A DNA stretch of 11,931 nucleotides from Candidatus Dadabacteria bacterium UBA2774 (GCA_002352485.1 DEIM01000115.1:2111-14041), one strand, 5' to 3'. Positions 1-6,442 are shown, counted from the stretch's first letter. Numbers and translations are program-made. The notes: generated by a model from the letters alone, not told the origin.

Positions 1-105
1 GCTTCGCACTCCCGCCCGTCCCCACTGCCTCTGTCCCCACTCAAATTTAATTCCTGCAGGTATCGCTGTACTACGCTCGCCTCTGCCCCCATACTTGCTG
101 TCCCC
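1..105 (-). repeat. Dispersed repeat cluster, left-edge copy
   Basis: Read on the - strand this holds two units of a family found again at 7496-7542, 10448-10490 and 11726-11931. Shared blocks are GACAGAGGC (with or without GAGCG), then GCGATGCC or a one-base variant, then GCAGGAAT followed by an A/T run. Bases 1-35 are identical to 11773-11807 in the same orientation. A second partial unit covers about 42-90, with the imperfect hairpin arms GGCG / TACC at 59-81. The element is cut by the window edge. No coding function is visible. Confidence 0.8.
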
Positions 106-107
106 AA

Positions 108-135
108 TTGACAATTAAGAGTGTTTAGATAGCAT
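108..135 (+). promoter_or_regulatory. Putative promoter of def, possibly leaderless
   Basis: A perfect TTGACA (108-113) is followed after 16 bp by TAGCAT (130-135), a 4/6 match to the -10 consensus. A start site about 7 nt further would fall at 142 or 143, on the def ATG. No Shine-Dalgarno precedes that ATG. Seen: the hexamers and the spacing. Inferred: that they work and yield a leaderless mRNA. Confidence 0.4.
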
Positions 136-142
136 TTTTTAT

Positions 143-724
143 ATGGCGCTACGTAAGATTCTTATATATCCAGACTCCTTTCTGAGGAAAAAGTGCGAGC
201 CTGTCGAAGAGATTGACGGAGATCTGCTCGAGCTCCTGGACGACATGGCCGATACCATGTACGCCGCCCCAGGTGTAGGACTTGCGGCCCCTCAAGTCGG
301 AGTCGATAAACGAATAATTGTAGTCGACGTGCTCCCGAGGGGAGAAAAGGACGGAGAATTAGACTCGGAAGAAGATGATGAAGTAGAAGAAGAGTACGAT
401 AGAAGAGGGCTGATCGAGCTTATAAACCCTGAGATCGTTTTCTCGGAAGGAGAGATCATCGGTGAAGAGGGCTGCCTCAGCATCCCGGGTTTCCTGAGCG
501 ATGTGAAACGCAAGGGAGTTATTACCGTTGAGGGATATAACCGTGAAGGGGAGCCCGTAGGGTATGAAGCCGAGGAGCTGTTTTCCCGCGTTTTCCAGCA
601 CGAGATCGATCACCTGGACGGGGTGCTGTTTATAGACAGGCTCGGGAGGCTAAAGCGTGAGCTTTTACTGAGGAAGATAGAAAAAGCGCTCGGGAAAGAG
701 CAAAAGAAGTACGCAGTGCTTTAA
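143..724 (+). CDS. def: Peptide deformylase
   Basis: Cytoplasmic metalloenzyme that removes the formyl group from the N-terminal methionine of nascent proteins. All three family motifs are present: GVGLAAPQ at residues 44-51, EGCLS at 109-113 with metal ligand Cys111, and QHEIDH at 152-157 with ligands His153 and His157 and catalytic Glu154. At 193 residues it is slightly longer than most bacterial deformylases. The extra length is largely a strongly acidic stretch at about residues 66-88, between the strand VVDV and the conserved INPEI, where most homologues have a short turn. The ATG at 143 is chosen because the protein begins with the usual family N-terminus (basic residues, then a YPD turn). 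It has no ribosome binding site, and promoter-like elements lie directly upstream. The gene stands alone, without the fmt partner often found next to def. Family assignment is secure. Confidence 0.97.
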   Translation: MALRKILIYPDSFLRKKCEPVEEIDGDLLELLDDMADTMYAAPGVGLAAPQVGVDKRIIVVDVLPRGEKDGELDSEEDDEVEEEYDRRGLIELINPEIVFSEGEIIGEEGCLSIPGFLSDVKRKGVITVEGYNREGEPVGYEAEELFSRVFQHEIDHLDGVLFIDRLGRLKRELLLRKIEKALGKEQKKYAVL

Positions 725-738
725 AAACCAAAAAAGCT

Positions 739-906
739 TTAACCACGAATGGACAAGAATAATGACGAATTGTAAAAGATATGGATTCCCAATAAAAACA
801 TTCGGGAATGACAATGTTTTTGGTTTTAAGTCTTTTTTAATTCGAGTAATTTCGCGTTAAATCGTGGTTAATAAAAATCTTTAGAGTTTTATCCATTTGT
901 GGTTAA
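739..906. mobile_element. MITE-like element with 15-bp terminal inverted repeats
   Basis: The ends 739-753 (TTAACCACGAATGGA) and 892-906 are inverted repeats matching at 14 of 15 positions. A third copy of the end motif, AACCACGA (741-748) against TCGTGGTT (862-869), gives a nested inner inverted repeat. The interior is A/T rich with no ORF. A small hairpin, 794-802 against 813-821 (9 of 9 paired), lies in the middle and is followed by T-rich sequence. The element fills the gap between def and the aminotransferase. It carries no transposase, so any movement would need one supplied in trans. Target-site duplication is not clear. Confidence 0.6.
783..814 (+). repeat. GGAATGACA-type short repeat, nested
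   Basis: ATTCCC (785-790) pairs with GGGAAT (804-809), and the copy ends in GGGAATGACAA. It resembles the short repeats at 5257-5282 and 7438-7465, which end in GAATGACAA and CAATGACGG. It lies inside the larger inverted-repeat element at 739-906, which suggests insertion of one element within another or a composite origin. Confidence 0.45.
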
Positions 907-916
907 CCGCTTTTCC

Positions 917-945
917 TAGACAACACTAGTCTTTACACATAGAAT
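917..945 (+). promoter_or_regulatory. Putative promoter of the aminotransferase-pgk-tpiA-secG operon
   Basis: TAGACA (917-922) and TAGAAT (940-945) are each 5/6 matches to the sigma70 consensus, with an optimal 17-bp spacer. Only 8 nt separate the -10 hexamer from the ATG at 954, so transcription would start at or next to the start codon. The ATG has no Shine-Dalgarno (a run of C precedes it), which fits a leaderless mRNA. Activity is inferred. Confidence 0.5.
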
Positions 946-953
946 AAACCCCC

Positions 954-2108
954 ATGCCGTCCAAGCTTTCAGAAGAACTTTCCCCATTTTACGTGATGGA
1001 AGTGCTTGAGCGGGCTCAGGAGATTGAGTCCGGGGGAGATAGGGTCATACACTTTGAGGTCGGGGAGCCCGACTTTCCGACGCCGCCGTCCGTGACCGAT
1101 GAGGCGCTTCGCGCAATCACTGAGGGCGATACGAAGTACACCCATAGCCTCGGGGTCTCTGAGCTTAGAGAGGCAATTGCGGAGGATTACCAAGACACCT
1201 ACGGGCTTGGCGTATCTGCCGAGCGCGTTGTAGTAACAATGGGCAGCTCGCCCGCACTATTAGTCTCTATGCTCTCTCTTATAGAGCCCGGTGAGGAGAT
1301 AATCATCACAGACCCCCACTACGCCTGCTATCCCCAGATTATTAAGGTTGCGGGGGGCGTGCCCAAGCGTGTGCCGATTTATGAGGAAGAGGGGTTTCAG
1401 ATAGATACGGGAAGACTTAAGGGCGCTATTACCGAGAACACTAAGGCCGTACTTATTAACTCACCGGCAAATCCTACGGGGGCGGTTCTGAGCCCGGGTG
1501 TTATGCAGGAGATCGCAGAGCTTGGAATATTCGTGATATCGGATGAGATATATCACGGGCTCCAATACGGGGCTGAGGTAAAGACAATATATGAGTTCAC
1601 CGAAAACGCTTTTGTGGTAAACGGTTTTTCGAAATACTATTCCATGACGGGCTGGAGGCTTGGGTATTTGATAGTGCCCCCGGAATTCGTCCGCCCTGTG
1701 CAGAAGCTGCAGCAGAACCTTTTCATATCCGCAAACCCGTTCGTACAGAGGGGAGGGGTCGCGGCGCTTAAAAGCGCAAAGCAGGACGCCCGAGAAATGG
1801 TGACAGAGTTTGATCTAAGAAGAAAGAAGATGATAGAGGGTGTAAGGGGGCTTGGGTTTGAGCTTGCCCACGAGCCCGAAGGAGCCTTTTATGTCTTCGT
1901 AAACGCAGCCGAGCTAAACCCCGACTCGCGCGAGCTTGCGTTCGATATACTAGAGAAAGCACATGTGGCTGTAACGCCCGGTATTGATTTTGGCCCGGGA
2001 GGGGAGGGGTATCTGAGGCTCTCCTACGCGGTCTCGCTTGAGGACATAGAAGAAGGAATCAACCGACTGGCAAAATACATAACAAAAATTAAGGGTGGGC
2101 GAGAATGA
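954..2108 (+). CDS. PLP-dependent aminotransferase, class I/II
   Basis: Cytoplasmic pyridoxal-phosphate enzyme that transfers an amino group between an amino acid and a 2-oxo acid. Visible fold-type I signatures are the N-terminal GEPDF loop at 38-41, NPTG with Asn173, SDEIY at 196-200 with cofactor-binding Asp197, the Schiff-base Lys227 in SKYYSMTGWRLG, cofactor-phosphate Arg235, and Arg355 (YLRLSY), which binds the substrate carboxylate. Length (384 residues) is normal for the aspartate/aromatic aminotransferase group. Substrate cannot be fixed from sequence: aspartate, alanine or an aromatic amino acid are all possible. The ATG at 954 has no ribosome binding site but lies just past a promoter-like pair. 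The stop overlaps the pgk start (ATGA), so translation of the two is probably coupled. It is the first gene of a four-gene operon with glycolytic genes, with which it has no obvious pathway link. Confidence 0.93.
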   Translation: MPSKLSEELSPFYVMEVLERAQEIESGGDRVIHFEVGEPDFPTPPSVTDEALRAITEGDTKYTHSLGVSELREAIAEDYQDTYGLGVSAERVVVTMGSSPALLVSMLSLIEPGEEIIITDPHYACYPQIIKVAGGVPKRVPIYEEEGFQIDTGRLKGAITENTKAVLINSPANPTGAVLSPGVMQEIAELGIFVISDEIYHGLQYGAEVKTIYEFTENAFVVNGFSKYYSMTGWRLGYLIVPPEFVRPVQKLQQNLFISANPFVQRGGVAALKSAKQDAREMVTEFDLRRKKMIEGVRGLGFELAHEPEGAFYVFVNAAELNPDSRELAFDILEKAHVAVTPGIDFGPGGEGYLRLSYAVSLEDIEEGINRLAKYITKIKGGRE

Positions 2109-3316
2109 TCCCGGCGATTAACGAAATAGATATAGTGGAAAAGAGGGTGTTTATTAGGGTAGATCTGGACGTGCCGTTAACGCCTGAGGGGGAAATCGCG
2201 GACGACTCGAAAATTCATCGTGCCCTGCGTACGGTACGTTATGCAATAGGGCAAAAAGCAAAAGTTATATTGGGCTCTCACTTTGGCAGGCCGGGAGGGA
2301 AGTTAGACCGTAAGTACAGTCTTGAGGCTGTCGGCACAAGGATATCCGAGATGCTGAACTGCCGCATTTATTTCACAGAAAATTCAGTAGGCAATGCGGT
2401 TAAAAAAGTAGTGAGCGACATGCTTCCCGGAGAAGTCATACTTCTTGAGAACCTGGATTTTCATAAACAAGAGCTGTCTGCAGGCCCTGAATATGCGAAG
2501 GCTCTTTCTGAGACTGCGGACATTTATGTAAACGATGCAATCTCTGTATCGAACCAGAATAGAGCTTCAATCACTGCTATACCGGAGTTCTTTGATAAGG
2601 TTTCAATCGGGCTTGATTTCAAGCGCGAGCTTGAGGGTCTCTCGAAGCTTCAGAATCCGGAGAGGCCGTTCATAATAATTCTGGGGGGCTCTAGAGTTAG
2701 CCATAAGATCGGGTTTATGGAATCTATGATGGACAGGGTCCATACGTTCTTAATCGGCGGCGTACTGGCCAACACATTTTTAAATGCCAAGGGCCTCGGC
2801 ACCGGGCAATCTGAAGTTGATCAAACTTGTTTATATAGAGCGAAAAAGCTCATATCGAGCGCGGCTAGCAGGAATATCGAGTTAATTCTGCCCGATGATG
2901 TGATTGTTGCAGAAGGGAATTTGAGAAATCACGGTTCTTCCTATATAATTTCACGCGAATCAATCCCGGGTGATTCACAGATTATGGACGTCGGACCCGG
3001 AACAATTAAGGAATTCAAAGCCCAGATCGAGGGTGCAGGTACAGTGCTCTGGAGCGGGCCTTTGGGCGTTTTTGAGAAGCCTGAGTTCACAAAAGGTTCG
3101 AGTGAAATTGCCGGGGCGCTCAGTAGTTCGAGTTCTTTTACAGCTGCCATGGGTGACCACACGGTGGGCATATTAGACACCCTGGGGATTGAAGAAGGTA
3201 GCAGCGGGAGTAAAGAAAGCATAGATTATATATCCGCCGGGGGTAGGGCCTCGTTTGAGTACTTAGAGAACGGGACGCTTTCGGCAATCACAGCGTTAGA
3301 GAAGCGGATACAATGA
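2105..3316 (+). CDS. pgk: Divergent phosphoglycerate kinase
   Basis: Pgk family throughout its 403 residues. The family converts 1,3-bisphosphoglycerate and ADP to 3-phosphoglycerate and ATP. Recognisable blocks in order: RVDLDVPL (18-25), HFGRP (59-63), LLENLDFH (113-120), YVNDA (141-145), GGSRVSHKIG (194-203), GGVLANTFL (218-226), DVGPGT (295-300), WSGPLGVFE (316-324) and ISAGGRASFE (376-385). Several normally invariant positions differ. The catalytic Arg of the usual TRIRAAL motif is Lys36. The Arg of LLENxRF is Asp118. The usual AHRAHAS after VNDA is SNQNRAS (149-155), losing its His-Arg pair. The first Lys of GGAKVxDK is Arg197 and its Asp is His200. The Lys of DIGPKT is Gly299. GGGDSAA is replaced by MGDHTVG (349-355), in which the HT is reminiscent of archaeal Pgk. 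Retained are His59, Arg62, Lys201 and Glu324. It overlaps both neighbours by 4 nt. Family membership is secure; normal catalytic activity is doubtful. Confidence 0.88.
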   Translation: MIPAINEIDIVEKRVFIRVDLDVPLTPEGEIADDSKIHRALRTVRYAIGQKAKVILGSHFGRPGGKLDRKYSLEAVGTRISEMLNCRIYFTENSVGNAVKKVVSDMLPGEVILLENLDFHKQELSAGPEYAKALSETADIYVNDAISVSNQNRASITAIPEFFDKVSIGLDFKRELEGLSKLQNPERPFIIILGGSRVSHKIGFMESMMDRVHTFLIGGVLANTFLNAKGLGTGQSEVDQTCLYRAKKLISSAASRNIELILPDDVIVAEGNLRNHGSSYIISRESIPGDSQIMDVGPGTIKEFKAQIEGAGTVLWSGPLGVFEKPEFTKGSSEIAGALSSSSSFTAAMGDHTVGILDTLGIEEGSSGSKESIDYISAGGRASFEYLENGTLSAITALEKRIQ

Positions 3317-4071
3317 GAAAACCATTAATAGCGGCCAACTGGAAAATGAATATGCTCCGCTGGGAAGCGGAGGAGCTGGCAAGATCGTTCCTTGAGAAAG
3401 TGCCGGACCTAACGGAATATACGGACGTGGTGCTGATACCGCCTTATACCGTGCTCGATGTGGTAAAGGGAGTTATTGATGGGACGAATGTTAAGCTCGG
3501 AGCGCAGAACGTCTTTTGGGAAGAGAAAGGGGCGTTCACCGGAGAGATATCACCCGGCATGCTCAAAGACTCTGGGTGCGAATGGGTAATAGTAGGGCAC
3601 TCGGAGCGAAGGCACGTGCTCGGCGAGACTGACGATATGGTGAAGAAAAAGGCTCGGGCGGCGCTTGACTACGGACTGAATGTCATAGTTTGCGTCGGAG
3701 AGACTCTAGAGGAGCGGGAGAGCGGTAAACATATAAAGATTATAACGGGGCAGGTGGAAATTGCTCTTTCAGATCTTGAGCTTGAAACCCCTCATAGTCT
3801 CGTGATTGCTTATGAGCCGGTTTGGGCGATCGGGACAGGAAAACACGCGACTCCGGACGAGGCAAATGACGTACAGGGTACAATTCGTGAAATAACAGGT
3901 AATATATTCGGGGATAAGGCCACGGACGTCAGGATTATATATGGCGGAAGCGTAACGCCCGATAACATAAAAGAGCTAATCGGAGAGTCCCATATAGACG
4001 GCGCCCTCGTAGGCGGTGCGGGTCTTAAAGCCGAGTCATTGGCAGAAATTGTAAAATTATCAGGAGAATAA
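3313..4071 (+). CDS. tpiA: Triosephosphate isomerase
   Basis: Cytoplasmic glycolytic enzyme that interconverts dihydroxyacetone phosphate and glyceraldehyde 3-phosphate. All active-site residues are present: Asn9 and Lys11 in AANWKMN, His96 in VGHSERR, Glu168 in AYEPVWAIGTGK with the intact flexible loop 6, and the phosphate-binding YGGSV (210-214) and GALVGGA (230-236). Length of 252 residues is typical. Start ATG at 3313 overlaps the pgk stop (ATGA), so the genes are probably translationally coupled. The order pgk-tpiA-secG is common in bacteria. Unlike the upstream Pgk, this protein looks entirely canonical, so the operon itself is not decaying. Confidence 0.98.
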   Translation: MRKPLIAANWKMNMLRWEAEELARSFLEKVPDLTEYTDVVLIPPYTVLDVVKGVIDGTNVKLGAQNVFWEEKGAFTGEISPGMLKDSGCEWVIVGHSERRHVLGETDDMVKKKARAALDYGLNVIVCVGETLEERESGKHIKIITGQVEIALSDLELETPHSLVIAYEPVWAIGTGKHATPDEANDVQGTIREITGNIFGDKATDVRIIYGGSVTPDNIKELIGESHIDGALVGGAGLKAESLAEIVKLSGE

Positions 4072-4077
4072 AGAAAA

Positions 4078-4575
4078 GTGGAACTATTAATACATGCGGT
4101 ACAGATTATACAGGTAGTTGTCAGTATCTTACTAATATTGGTGGTACTTCTTCAGCCCGGAAAGAGCGGTGACCTGGGATCGATATTCGGAGGTGGTACT
4201 AGTGAGAGCGTCTTCGGCGCAGCAGGGGCCGTACCTTTCCTGGAAAAGCTAACAAGAGGTCTAGCGGTACTGTTCATGGTTTCGTCTCTGGCGCTTGGGT
4301 TTTTTGCCGCTAAGGGGGGGACAAAGTCGGTAATAACCGATGTGGCTCCCACGGCAGTGGAGCAGACTATTCCAGCAACTGAGAATGAAGCCTCGGCTCC
4401 GGCGGATGAAAGTACGGACGCTACGAGTGCTGAGCCTGCCGAGAACGCGGCGGCTACAGACGGGTCTCAAGTAGAAACAGAAACAACAGCGCCTGAAGCT
4501 CAGGATACGGCTGAATCGCCGCCCGCTGAAGGCGGGGATACAACCAAACCCGAAGCTCAGGAAACTACTCAGTAA
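4078..4575 (+). CDS. secG: Preprotein translocase subunit SecG
   Basis: Inner-membrane subunit of the SecYEG export channel. Residues 1-85 form the standard SecG: a first membrane helix (about 5-25), the cytoplasmic signature LLQPGKSGDLGS followed by FGGGTSESVFGAAG (24-50), and a second helix (about 58-78). The rest (about 86-165) is a long low-complexity acidic tail rich in Ala, Thr, Glu and Pro, about as long as the core and with a single Lys after residue 83. Many SecG proteins have a short variable tail, but this one makes the protein clearly longer than the usual 70-130 residues. Start is GTG at 4078, supported by AGGAG at 4062-4066. It follows tpiA by 6 nt, a widespread pairing, and ends the operon. 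No convincing intrinsic terminator follows. Confidence 0.93.
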   Translation: MELLIHAVQIIQVVVSILLILVVLLQPGKSGDLGSIFGGGTSESVFGAAGAVPFLEKLTRGLAVLFMVSSLALGFFAAKGGTKSVITDVAPTAVEQTIPATENEASAPADESTDATSAEPAENAAATDGSQVETETTAPEAQDTAESPPAEGGDTTKPEAQETTQ

Positions 4576-4638
4576 CACTTAATTAAAAATAATTTTTCAA
4601 GATTTGGCTCATAGCAGGCGCTGGATTTTTACTTTGCC

Positions 4639-4667
4639 TTGCGCGCTATTAGAGCATTAAGTATATT
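4639..4667 (+). promoter_or_regulatory. Putative promoter of fdxA
   Basis: TTGCGC (4639-4644) and TATATT (4662-4667) are separated by 17 bp. The predicted start near 4674 gives a 5' leader of about 20 nt that carries GGAGG at 4684-4688, well placed for the ATG at 4696. An overlapping TTGCCT at 4634-4639 is an alternative -35. Function is inferred. Confidence 0.4.
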
Positions 4668-4695
4668 AACGATATTACTTTTTGGAGGTTTTTAA

Positions 4696-4962
4696 ATGGC
4701 TTACATTATTGCTGAACCGTGCCTGGATGTTAAAGATAAAGCGTGTGTCGAGGCGTGTCCTGTAGACTGCATATATGAAGGAGACAAAATGCTCTACATA
4801 CACCCAGAGGAATGTATCGACTGCGGAGCCTGCGTAGATCCATGTCCGGTAGATGCCATTTTTCATGAAGACGAGCTTCCCGATAAGTGGAACGATTATA
4901 CTGCTATAAACGCGGACTTTTTTGAAGGTAAAGAGGACCTTGAGCCCGCACGTAAGGACTGA
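4696..4962 (+). CDS. fdxA: 7Fe ferredoxin, FdxA type
   Basis: Small (88 residues) cytoplasmic electron carrier with one [3Fe-4S] and one [4Fe-4S] cluster. The eight cysteines match the Azotobacter FdI pattern: Cys9, Cys17 and Cys50 as the expected 3Fe ligands, Cys21, Cys40, Cys43 and Cys46 as 4Fe ligands, and the extra Cys25 in CPVDC. The Cys9 to Cys17 spacing of 7 residues, rather than CxxCxxC, is what identifies the 7Fe form. The YIHPEECIDCGACVDPCPVDAI stretch is typical and the C-terminal tail is acidic. A strong Shine-Dalgarno GGAGG sits 7 nt before the ATG. It has its own likely promoter and a terminator, so it is probably monocistronic. The redox partner is not indicated by the neighbours. 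Confidence 0.95.
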   Translation: MAYIIAEPCLDVKDKACVEACPVDCIYEGDKMLYIHPEECIDCGACVDPCPVDAIFHEDELPDKWNDYTAINADFFEGKEDLEPARKD

Positions 4963-5002
4963 CGCTAAGTCAGTTAGGAAGTTGTAAAATAGAAAACAAC
5001 CT

Positions 5003-5037
5003 AAGGGGATGCGCCGAGTGTGCATCCCCTTTTTTTA
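5003..5037 (+). terminator. Intrinsic terminator after fdxA
   Basis: A perfect 10-bp stem, AAGGGGATGC (5003-5012) with GCATCCCCTT (5022-5031), encloses a 9-nt loop and runs straight into an unbroken T tract ending at 5037. It lies about 40 nt past the fdxA stop codon. A smaller 6-bp hairpin (4958-4963 with 4969-4974) overlaps the fdxA stop but has no T tract. Confidence 0.92.
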
Positions 5038-5061
5038 TGTCTTAGATGTTATCCTTTGACT

Positions 5062-5237
5062 TCTCCCTTTGGAAAAGGGAGACTGAGAGGGATTTGTTTT
5101 TTTTCTTTTAAATCCCCCTTTTACTTTGGTTTCAGTATTAATTGTCCAGTACAGGAATAGCACTGGAGGCTTTGTTTAAGGGAGACCAATTCCTCTCTTG
5201 CTCGAAATTGTCCCCTTTTTCTAAGGGGGATTTAAAA
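5062..5237. repeat. Inverted-repeat element with CCCTT hairpins in the fdxA-nth gap
   Basis: A hairpin (5062-5069 with 5075-5082, 8 of 8 paired) is followed by a perfect 15-bp inverted repeat, 5106-5120 (TTTTAAATCCCCCTT) against 5223-5237, about 100 bp apart. Between the arms there is no ORF worth noting. The style (CCCTTT-GGAAAAGGGAG and AAATCCCCCTT) is that of short non-coding repeats scattered through many bacterial genomes. A worn fragment with CTCCCTTTGGATAACGGGG is at about 6468-6487. Together with the two short repeats just downstream, it explains most of the gene-free stretch between the terminator and nth. Confidence 0.55.
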
Positions 5238-5256
5238 AGGTAAAATAAAAAAAGAA

Positions 5257-5282
5257 ATTCTTCGCTTCACTCAGAATGACAA
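5257..5282 (+). repeat. Short ATTCTTCGC...GAATGACAA repeat
   Basis: ATTC (5257-5260) pairs with GAAT (5274-5277) around a TTCGCTTCAC core, and the copy ends in GAATGACAA. It matches the layout of 7438-7465 (ATTGCTTCGC...GCAATGACGG). No function is visible; it is a REP-like short palindrome. Confidence 0.6.
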
Positions 5283-5290
5283 CTTAAAAA

Positions 5291-5322
5291 GATGAGATCC
5301 CGGATTGAGGCCCGATATGACA
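5291..5322 (+). repeat. Degenerate GATCCCGG...ATATGACA repeat
   Basis: GAGATCCCGG is followed by a degraded complement (GCCCGATATGACA), ending in the TGACA that also ends the neighbouring short repeats. The pairing is imperfect, so this is called from overall resemblance and position. It ends about 20 nt before the nth start codon. Confidence 0.35.
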
Positions 5323-5342
5323 AATTCAAAGGATAAAAACAC

Positions 5343-6014
5343 TTGAACAAGAAGACGTCGATAAAAAAGTCCGAGTCTCAGAAAGCTAAGAAGGAGAGGG
5401 CGAGAGAGATTGTCTCCATACTAGAAGAGGAATACCCGAAAGCCCGCTGTCACTTAGATTACGAGAGCGCGCTCGAGCTTTTGATAGGGTGCATACTTTC
5501 TGCTCAGTGTACGGACAAGATGGTCAATACTGTAACGCCGGGTTTATTTGAAAAGTACCCCACTGCTGCCCATTTTTCCCGGGCGGATAGGCTTGAGCTT
5601 GAGGACGAGATACACTCGTGCGGGTTTTTTAGAGCCAAGGCCAAGTCCATAATCGGCTGCGCTACAGCACTCGCAGAGGACCACGACGGCGTTGTGCCTA
5701 AAACCATGGACGAGCTCACCAAGCTTGCCGGAGTGGGAAGGAAGACGGCGAACGTGGTGCTGGGCAATTACTACGGCGTGCCCGGAATCATAGTCGATAC
5801 GCACATTAAGAGACTCTCAAACAGGCTTAATCTCACCCAAAATTCCGATCCTACCAAGATTGAGTTCGACCTCCACAAGCTTATACCAGAGGAGAAATGG
5901 ACTTTCTTCTCAAATTCCCTCGGAGACCATGGGCGTACCGTGTGCTTCGCCAGAAAACCCAAGTGTGATGATTGTGCTGTCAGCCACCTATGCCCTTCAG
6001 CGGGGAAGGTGTGA
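5343..6014 (+). CDS. nth: Endonuclease III (DNA glycosylase/AP lyase)
   Basis: Base-excision repair enzyme that removes oxidised pyrimidines and cleaves at abasic sites. Visible elements: the LSAQCTD motif (52-58), the helix-hairpin-helix LAGVGRKTANVVL (128-140) with catalytic Lys134, VDTHI with catalytic Asp152, and a C-terminal [4Fe-4S] site with Cys201, Cys208, Cys211 and Cys217 in the classic C-x6-C-x2-C-x5-C spacing. The basic N-terminal extension (about 20 residues) is longer than in E. coli Nth, giving 223 residues. The start is a TTG at 5343 supported by AAAGGA at 5328-5333. An ATG inside the core (residue 60) would remove conserved sequence and is not credible. It follows a repeat-filled gap, and its own promoter is not evident. 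Confidence 0.96.
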   Translation: MNKKTSIKKSESQKAKKERAREIVSILEEEYPKARCHLDYESALELLIGCILSAQCTDKMVNTVTPGLFEKYPTAAHFSRADRLELEDEIHSCGFFRAKAKSIIGCATALAEDHDGVVPKTMDELTKLAGVGRKTANVVLGNYYGVPGIIVDTHIKRLSNRLNLTQNSDPTKIEFDLHKLIPEEKWTFFSNSLGDHGRTVCFARKPKCDDCAVSHLCPSAGKV

Positions 6015-6029
6015 AAAGTGTCCTCAAGC

Positions 6030-6057
6030 TTGCCATAATGTAAGTAATCTGTGTAAT
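6030..6057 (+). promoter_or_regulatory. Putative promoter of the NTF2-like gene
   Basis: TTGCCA (6030-6035) is followed after 16 bp by TGTAAT (6052-6057), with TAATAT at 6054-6059 as an alternative at 18 bp. A start near 6065 gives a leader of about 25 nt carrying GGAGGT. Read-through from nth is an alternative route of expression. Confidence 0.4.
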
Positions 6058-6088
6058 ATCATTCAGTGAGCAATAATGGAGGTAGGTA

Positions 6089-6442
6089 ATGTCCGAAGCG
6101 ATAATGAAACATCATCTGGACGCGTTTGAGGAGCGTGATGTTGAAGAGATTCTTAAGGACTATACGGAGGATTCGACCATAATTACACCTGACGCCGTAA
6201 TAAGGGGACTGGATGCTATAAGGATGCAGTATGAGATTGTTACCAAGACTCTACTGCCTGCTGGTGCCGAGTTTGTAGTTAAGAAGAAGGTAGTGGATGG
6301 CAACGTCGGGTACCTGATCTGGCACGCCGAGTCCGATTATTTCAAAGTCCCTTTCGCAACCGATACATTCGTCTTCGAGGACGGGAAGATAAAAACCCAC
6401 ACTATTGCTTTTGTAATGGAAGGAAAGCACCATACCGACTGA
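6089..6442 (+). CDS. NTF2/SnoaL-like small protein
   Basis: A 117-residue protein with the look of the NTF2-like (cone-shaped alpha/beta) superfamily: an N-terminal helix with HLDAFEERDVEEILKDYTED (about 9-28), a TIITPDAVIRGLDAI turn and helix (about 30-44), and C-terminal strands ending in DTFVFEDGKIKTHTIAFV (about 92-109). In this superfamily such short single-domain members are enzymes, binding proteins or of unknown role, and sequence alone does not say which here. Start ATG at 6089 has GGAGGT at 6078-6083. No signal peptide or membrane segment, so probably cytoplasmic. It faces the convergent SIMPL gene across about 130 bp. Superfamily call moderately firm; function unknown. Confidence 0.8.
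   Translation: MSEAIMKHHLDAFEERDVEEILKDYTEDSTIITPDAVIRGLDAIRMQYEIVTKTLLPAGAEFVVKKKVVDGNVGYLIWHAESDYFKVPFATDTFVFEDGKIKTHTIAFVMEGKHHTD

Noticed and set aside
1..105. CRISPR array at the edges
   Set aside because: Repeats recur, but units are irregular in spacing, diverged, and lack unique spacers of uniform length; no cas genes are present.
813..840. Intrinsic terminator of def in the 794-821 hairpin
   Set aside because: The stem is perfectly paired but A/T rich and the T-rich stretch after it is interrupted; it may act as one, but the hairpin is better seen as part of the inverted-repeat element.
2105..3316. pgk as a pseudogene
   Set aside because: Frame, length and overall fold motifs are intact and the overlaps with its neighbours are preserved, so the odd residues point to divergence, not decay.
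4577..4695. tRNA gene after secG, as often seen in other bacteria
   Set aside because: No cloverleaf arms or CCA-type end can be found in this stretch.
4675..5025. Open frame of 116 codons on the - strand across fdxA
   Set aside because: It lies antisense to a clear ferredoxin and its terminator, and has no recognisable protein features; the ferredoxin explains the sequence.
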